From NCBI GenBank assembly GCA_035719045.1, contig DASTGO010000528.1, positions 1-15,542 of the forward strand: 15,542 nucleotides of DNA, written 5' to 3'. Below the pieces are notes generated by a model that ran no database searches, had not been told where the DNA came from, and saw nothing but the letters and a program-made list of their open reading frames with translations. The position numbers and the translations under genes are program-made. Source of the DNA: DASTGO01 sp035719045. Lineage in GTDB: Bacteria > Actinomycetota > Actinomycetes > Actinomycetales > Kineosporiaceae. Shown piece by piece: positions 13,688-15,542 of the stretch (position 1 is the first letter of the stretch; each line of letters opens with the position of its first letter).

Positions 13688-15039
13688 AAGGCTGCCTCGA
13701 GCAGGTCCAGGCCCTCGGCGAGCAGGTGCTCCGGGATCACCAGCGGCGGCAGGAAGCGCAGCACGTTGCCGTAGGTGCCGCAGGTGAGCGTGACCAGACC
13801 CGAGCGGTGGCAGGCGGCCGAGACGCGGGCGGCCTCCGCCGGGTCGGGCTGCGTGGTGCCCGGCGTGACCAGTTCCACCGCCAGCATGGCGCCACGGCCG
13901 CGAACCTCGCCGATCTGCGGGAACCTGGCTGCCATCGCCTCCAGCCGCGGCTTCATCACGGCCTCGATCCGCTGCGCCGCCCCGATCAGGTCATGCCGGC
14001 GGACGGTCTCGATGGCACCGAGTGCGGCGGCGCAGGCGGCCGGGTTGCCGCCGTAGGTGCCACCCAGCCCGCCGGAGTGCACCGCGTCCATGATCTCGGC
14101 CCGGCCGGTCACCGCGGCCAGCGGCAGGCCACCGGCGATGCCCTTCGCGGTGGTCACCAGGTCCGGGACCACGCCCTCGTGCTCGACGGCGAACATCGCG
14201 CCGGTGCGGGCGAAGCCGCTCTGGATCTCGTCGGCGATGAGCAGCACGTCGTTGGCCGTGCACCAGGCCCGGATCCCGGCCAGGAAACCGGGCGCCGGGA
14301 CGATGAACCCGCCCTCGCCCTGGATCGGCTCGATGACCACCGCGGCCACCCGATCGGCGCCGACCTGCTTCTCGATCAGGGAGGTGGCGCGGGCCGCGGC
14401 CTGTACGCCGGTGATCGGGGCCGGCTCGTGGAACGGGTACGACATCGGGGCCCGGTAGATCTCCCCGGCGAACGGCCCGAACCCGTCCTTGTACGGCATG
14501 TTCTTCGCCGTCATCGCCATCGTCAGGTTGGTGCGGCCGTGATAGGCGTGGTCGAACACGACGACGGCGTTGCGGCCGGTGGCCCGCCGGGCGATCTTCA
14601 CCGCGTTCTCGACGGCCTCCGCCCCCGAGTTGAACAGGGCGGTGCGCTTCGGGAAGTCCCCGGGGGTGAGCTCGTTGAGCGCCTCGCAGACCGCCACGTA
14701 CTCCTCGTACGGGGTCACCATGAAGCAGGTGTGGGTGAACCGGGCGACCTGTTCCTGGACCCGGGAGACCACCTCGGGCGCGGCGTTGCCGACGCTGGTC
14801 ACGGCGATCCCGGAGCCGAAGTCGATGAGGTGGTTGCCGTCGACGTCGACGAGGATGCCGCCCCCGGCGCGCTCGACGTACACCGGCAGGGTGACCCCGA
14901 CCCCGGCCGCGACGGCAGCGGTCTTGCGGGCGTGCAGGGCCTGCGAGCGCGGGCCGGGCACCTGTGTGACCAGGAGGCGGCGCTGCTCCACGCCGTCGGG
15001 TGCGGTGGTGCCGGTGGCGGGCTGCAGGACGTCGGTCAT
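13678..15039 (-). CDS. gabT: 4-aminobutyrate aminotransferase (class III, PLP-dependent)
   Basis: Transfers the amino group of GABA to 2-oxoglutarate, giving succinic semialdehyde and glutamate. The protein is 453 residues, normal for the family. Visible class III signatures are: SGAEAVENAVKIAR (about 138-151, cofactor phosphate region), FDHAYHGRTNLTMAMT, IEPIQGEGGF, LIADEIQSGFARTG with Asp270 for the pyridine nitrogen, and TTAKGIAGGLP with the Schiff-base Lys299. GGTYGGNPAACAAALGAI is typical of GabT in particular. ATG 15039 follows GGGAG at 6 nt. The frame is open up to 15141, but that part lacks homology-like sequence. No succinate-semialdehyde dehydrogenase gene lies alongside in this window. 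Related omega-aminotransferases with other substrates (5-aminovalerate, for example) cannot be excluded. Confidence 0.94.
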   Translation of the reverse strand: MTDVLQPATGTTAPDGVEQRRLLVTQVPGPRSQALHARKTAAVAAGVGVTLPVYVERAGGGILVDVDGNHLIDFGSGIAVTSVGNAAPEVVSRVQEQVARFTHTCFMVTPYEEYVAVCEALNELTPGDFPKRTALFNSGAEAVENAVKIARRATGRNAVVVFDHAYHGRTNLTMAMTAKNMPYKDGFGPFAGEIYRAPMSYPFHEPAPITGVQAAARATSLIEKQVGADRVAAVVIEPIQGEGGFIVPAPGFLAGIRAWCTANDVLLIADEIQSGFARTGAMFAVEHEGVVPDLVTTAKGIAGGLPLAAVTGRAEIMDAVHSGGLGGTYGGNPAACAAALGAIETVRRHDLIGAAQRIEAVMKPRLEAMAARFPQIGEVRGRGAMLAVELVTPGTTQPDPAEAARVSAACHRSGLVTLTCGTYGNVLRFLPPLVIPEHLLAEGLDLLEAAFAG

Positions 15040-15417
15040 CGGTGCTCCCGGGCATGGACGGCGGAAGGAGGGCCGGGCACCGGCCGGGCAGGCGGGGCGG
15101 GCGCCGGTCGGCTCCACCGTAGGCCAGTGGTCCGGGGCCACGGGATTGGCCGCAATGGCGAATCCGGGCCGGGCGGCTGTCCCGGAAGGACAGCCGCGGG
15201 GGCGGTCCGGGGCGACGGCTGGTACCGTCGTGGCCGTGACACCGTTTGCACGGTGTCCCTCCCGCGGGCGAGCCGCCCGTGAGGTCGCACGTTGTGAGCC
15301 GCTCTGCTGTCCCGCCCGTCCGGATCCGGTCCCCGATCGCCCGGCCGTTCGAGGCGCGGGTCGTGGTGTCTCGACACGCCGCGGCCCCCGCCACGACCCG
15401 GACGGAGCAACGCCCGT
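15040..15417. other. Structured intergenic region upstream of gabT
   Basis: About 380 bases with no gene I can support. It holds at least five inverted repeats. Hairpins: 15173-15197 (10 bp, loop CGGAA), 15213-15230 (CGACGG/CCGTCG), 15238-15257 (GACACCG/CGGTGTC, loop TTTGCA), 15263-15281 (8 bp, including one wobble, with an AGC loop) and 15357-15400 (10-bp stem CGGGTCGTGG/CCACGACCCG with an inner hairpin). TACCGT at 15223-15228 fits a plus-strand -10 hexamer; transcription from near 15235 would give a structured leader of about 180 nt before the ATG at 15418. A minus-strand TACGGT (15121 down to 15116) could serve gabT. I recognise no known riboswitch core. Confidence 0.5.
15173..15197. promoter_or_regulatory. 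10-bp perfect inverted repeat with 5-nt spacer upstream of gabT
   Basis: GCGGCTGTCC (15173-15182) and GGACAGCCGC (15188-15197) are exact reverse complements around CGGAA. It lies about 135 bp upstream of the gabT start and 26 bp before the TACCGT hexamer of the opposite strand. It could be an operator for a dimeric regulator of either gene, or a small terminator for incoming transcription. Confidence 0.4.
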
Positions 15418-15542
15418 ATGTCCAGCCCTGCCCCCGAACAGTCCCGCGCGTACCCCGCCGCGCGCTCCCGCGCCGGTCCCGATCTCCTCTCCCCTCCCCT
15501 CGCGCGCTGTCCCCCGCGCAAAGGCGTCTTCCTCGCGCGCCG
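15418..15542 (+). CDS. Possible start of a plus-strand gene, cut by the window edge
   Basis: From ATG 15418 the frame stays open to the end of the window (41 codons), with C or G at most third positions, as in real genes here. The product starts MSSPAPEQSRAYP and continues Pro/Arg/Ala-rich. A GGAG motif lies at 15403-15406, 11 nt before the ATG, somewhat far. I recognise no family. Other plus-strand frames are also open over this stretch, so the call rests mainly on the start codon and on the structured region upstream looking like a leader. Confidence 0.25.
   Translation, partial: MSSPAPEQSRAYPAARSRAGPDLLSPPLARCPPRKGVFLAR

Noticed and set aside
13039..15282. Plus-strand open frame of 747 codons
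   Set aside because: It covers the end of the phosphatase gene out of frame and the antisense strand of gabT; the composition is low-complexity, with no domain.
15235..15417. Known riboswitch (cobalamin, TPP, glycine, ydaO/c-di-AMP, SAM)
   Set aside because: I looked for the conserved core strings of these classes and found none that fit.
15236..15542. Leaderless GTG gene starting at 15236, 7 nt after TACCGT
   Set aside because: The frame is open, but third-position GC is low over its first codons and the product is Arg/Cys/Pro-rich with no familiar pattern; the stretch is better read as a leader.

Overview
The window is very GC-rich DNA with strong G/C at third codon positions, GTG starts and purine-rich ribosome sites, typical of a high-GC actinobacterium. 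The order aceE / DUF3052 gene / ahpE, and NIF3 / zinc-ribbon protein / RNase H-phosphatase, matches from memory the Mycobacterium tuberculosis neighbourhood Rv2241, Rv2239c, Rv2238c and Rv2230c-Rv2229c-Rv2228c. A mycothiol-type DinB-like enzyme also fits an actinomycete. I cannot name the genus. No prophage, insertion sequence, transposase or CRISPR array is visible.

Layout. 1-2869: the 3' part of a SipW/ER-type signal peptidase, joined by an ATGA overlap to a secreted RCC1-repeat protein with 14 repeat units. This accessory-looking pair is the least conventional part of the window. 3159-5906 (minus): aceE, the homodimeric pyruvate dehydrogenase E1. A divergent control region with several perfect palindromes separates it from a DUF3052 gene (6248-6673, plus). 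An unusually long hairpin separates that gene from a convergent DinB/maleylpyruvate-isomerase-like gene (6828-7769, minus). ahpE (7890-8348, plus) is followed 11 nt later by tRNA-Val(UAC), and the tRNA ends 23 nt before the 3' end of a convergent TPR-GGEEF diguanylate cyclase (8459-10042, minus).

10294-13498 (plus) is a three-gene run: a NIF3/YqfO protein, a coiled-coil C4 zinc-ribbon protein and an RNase HI-histidine phosphatase fusion, the last two overlapping by GTGA. A strong hairpin and a 19-bp tandem repeat close this run against convergent gabT (13678-15039, minus). The last 500 bases hold a run of inverted repeats and possibly the first codons of a further plus-strand gene.

Functional links. 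The signal peptidase probably processes the RCC1 protein. aceE and gabT belong to central carbon and GABA metabolism, ahpE to peroxide defence, and the diguanylate cyclase to c-di-GMP signalling. The three-gene run pairs two proteins of uncertain role with an RNA:DNA-hybrid nuclease/phosphatase. The best leads for something new are the signal peptidase/RCC1 pair with its 2x7 cysteine-paired architecture, and the structured region at the right end.
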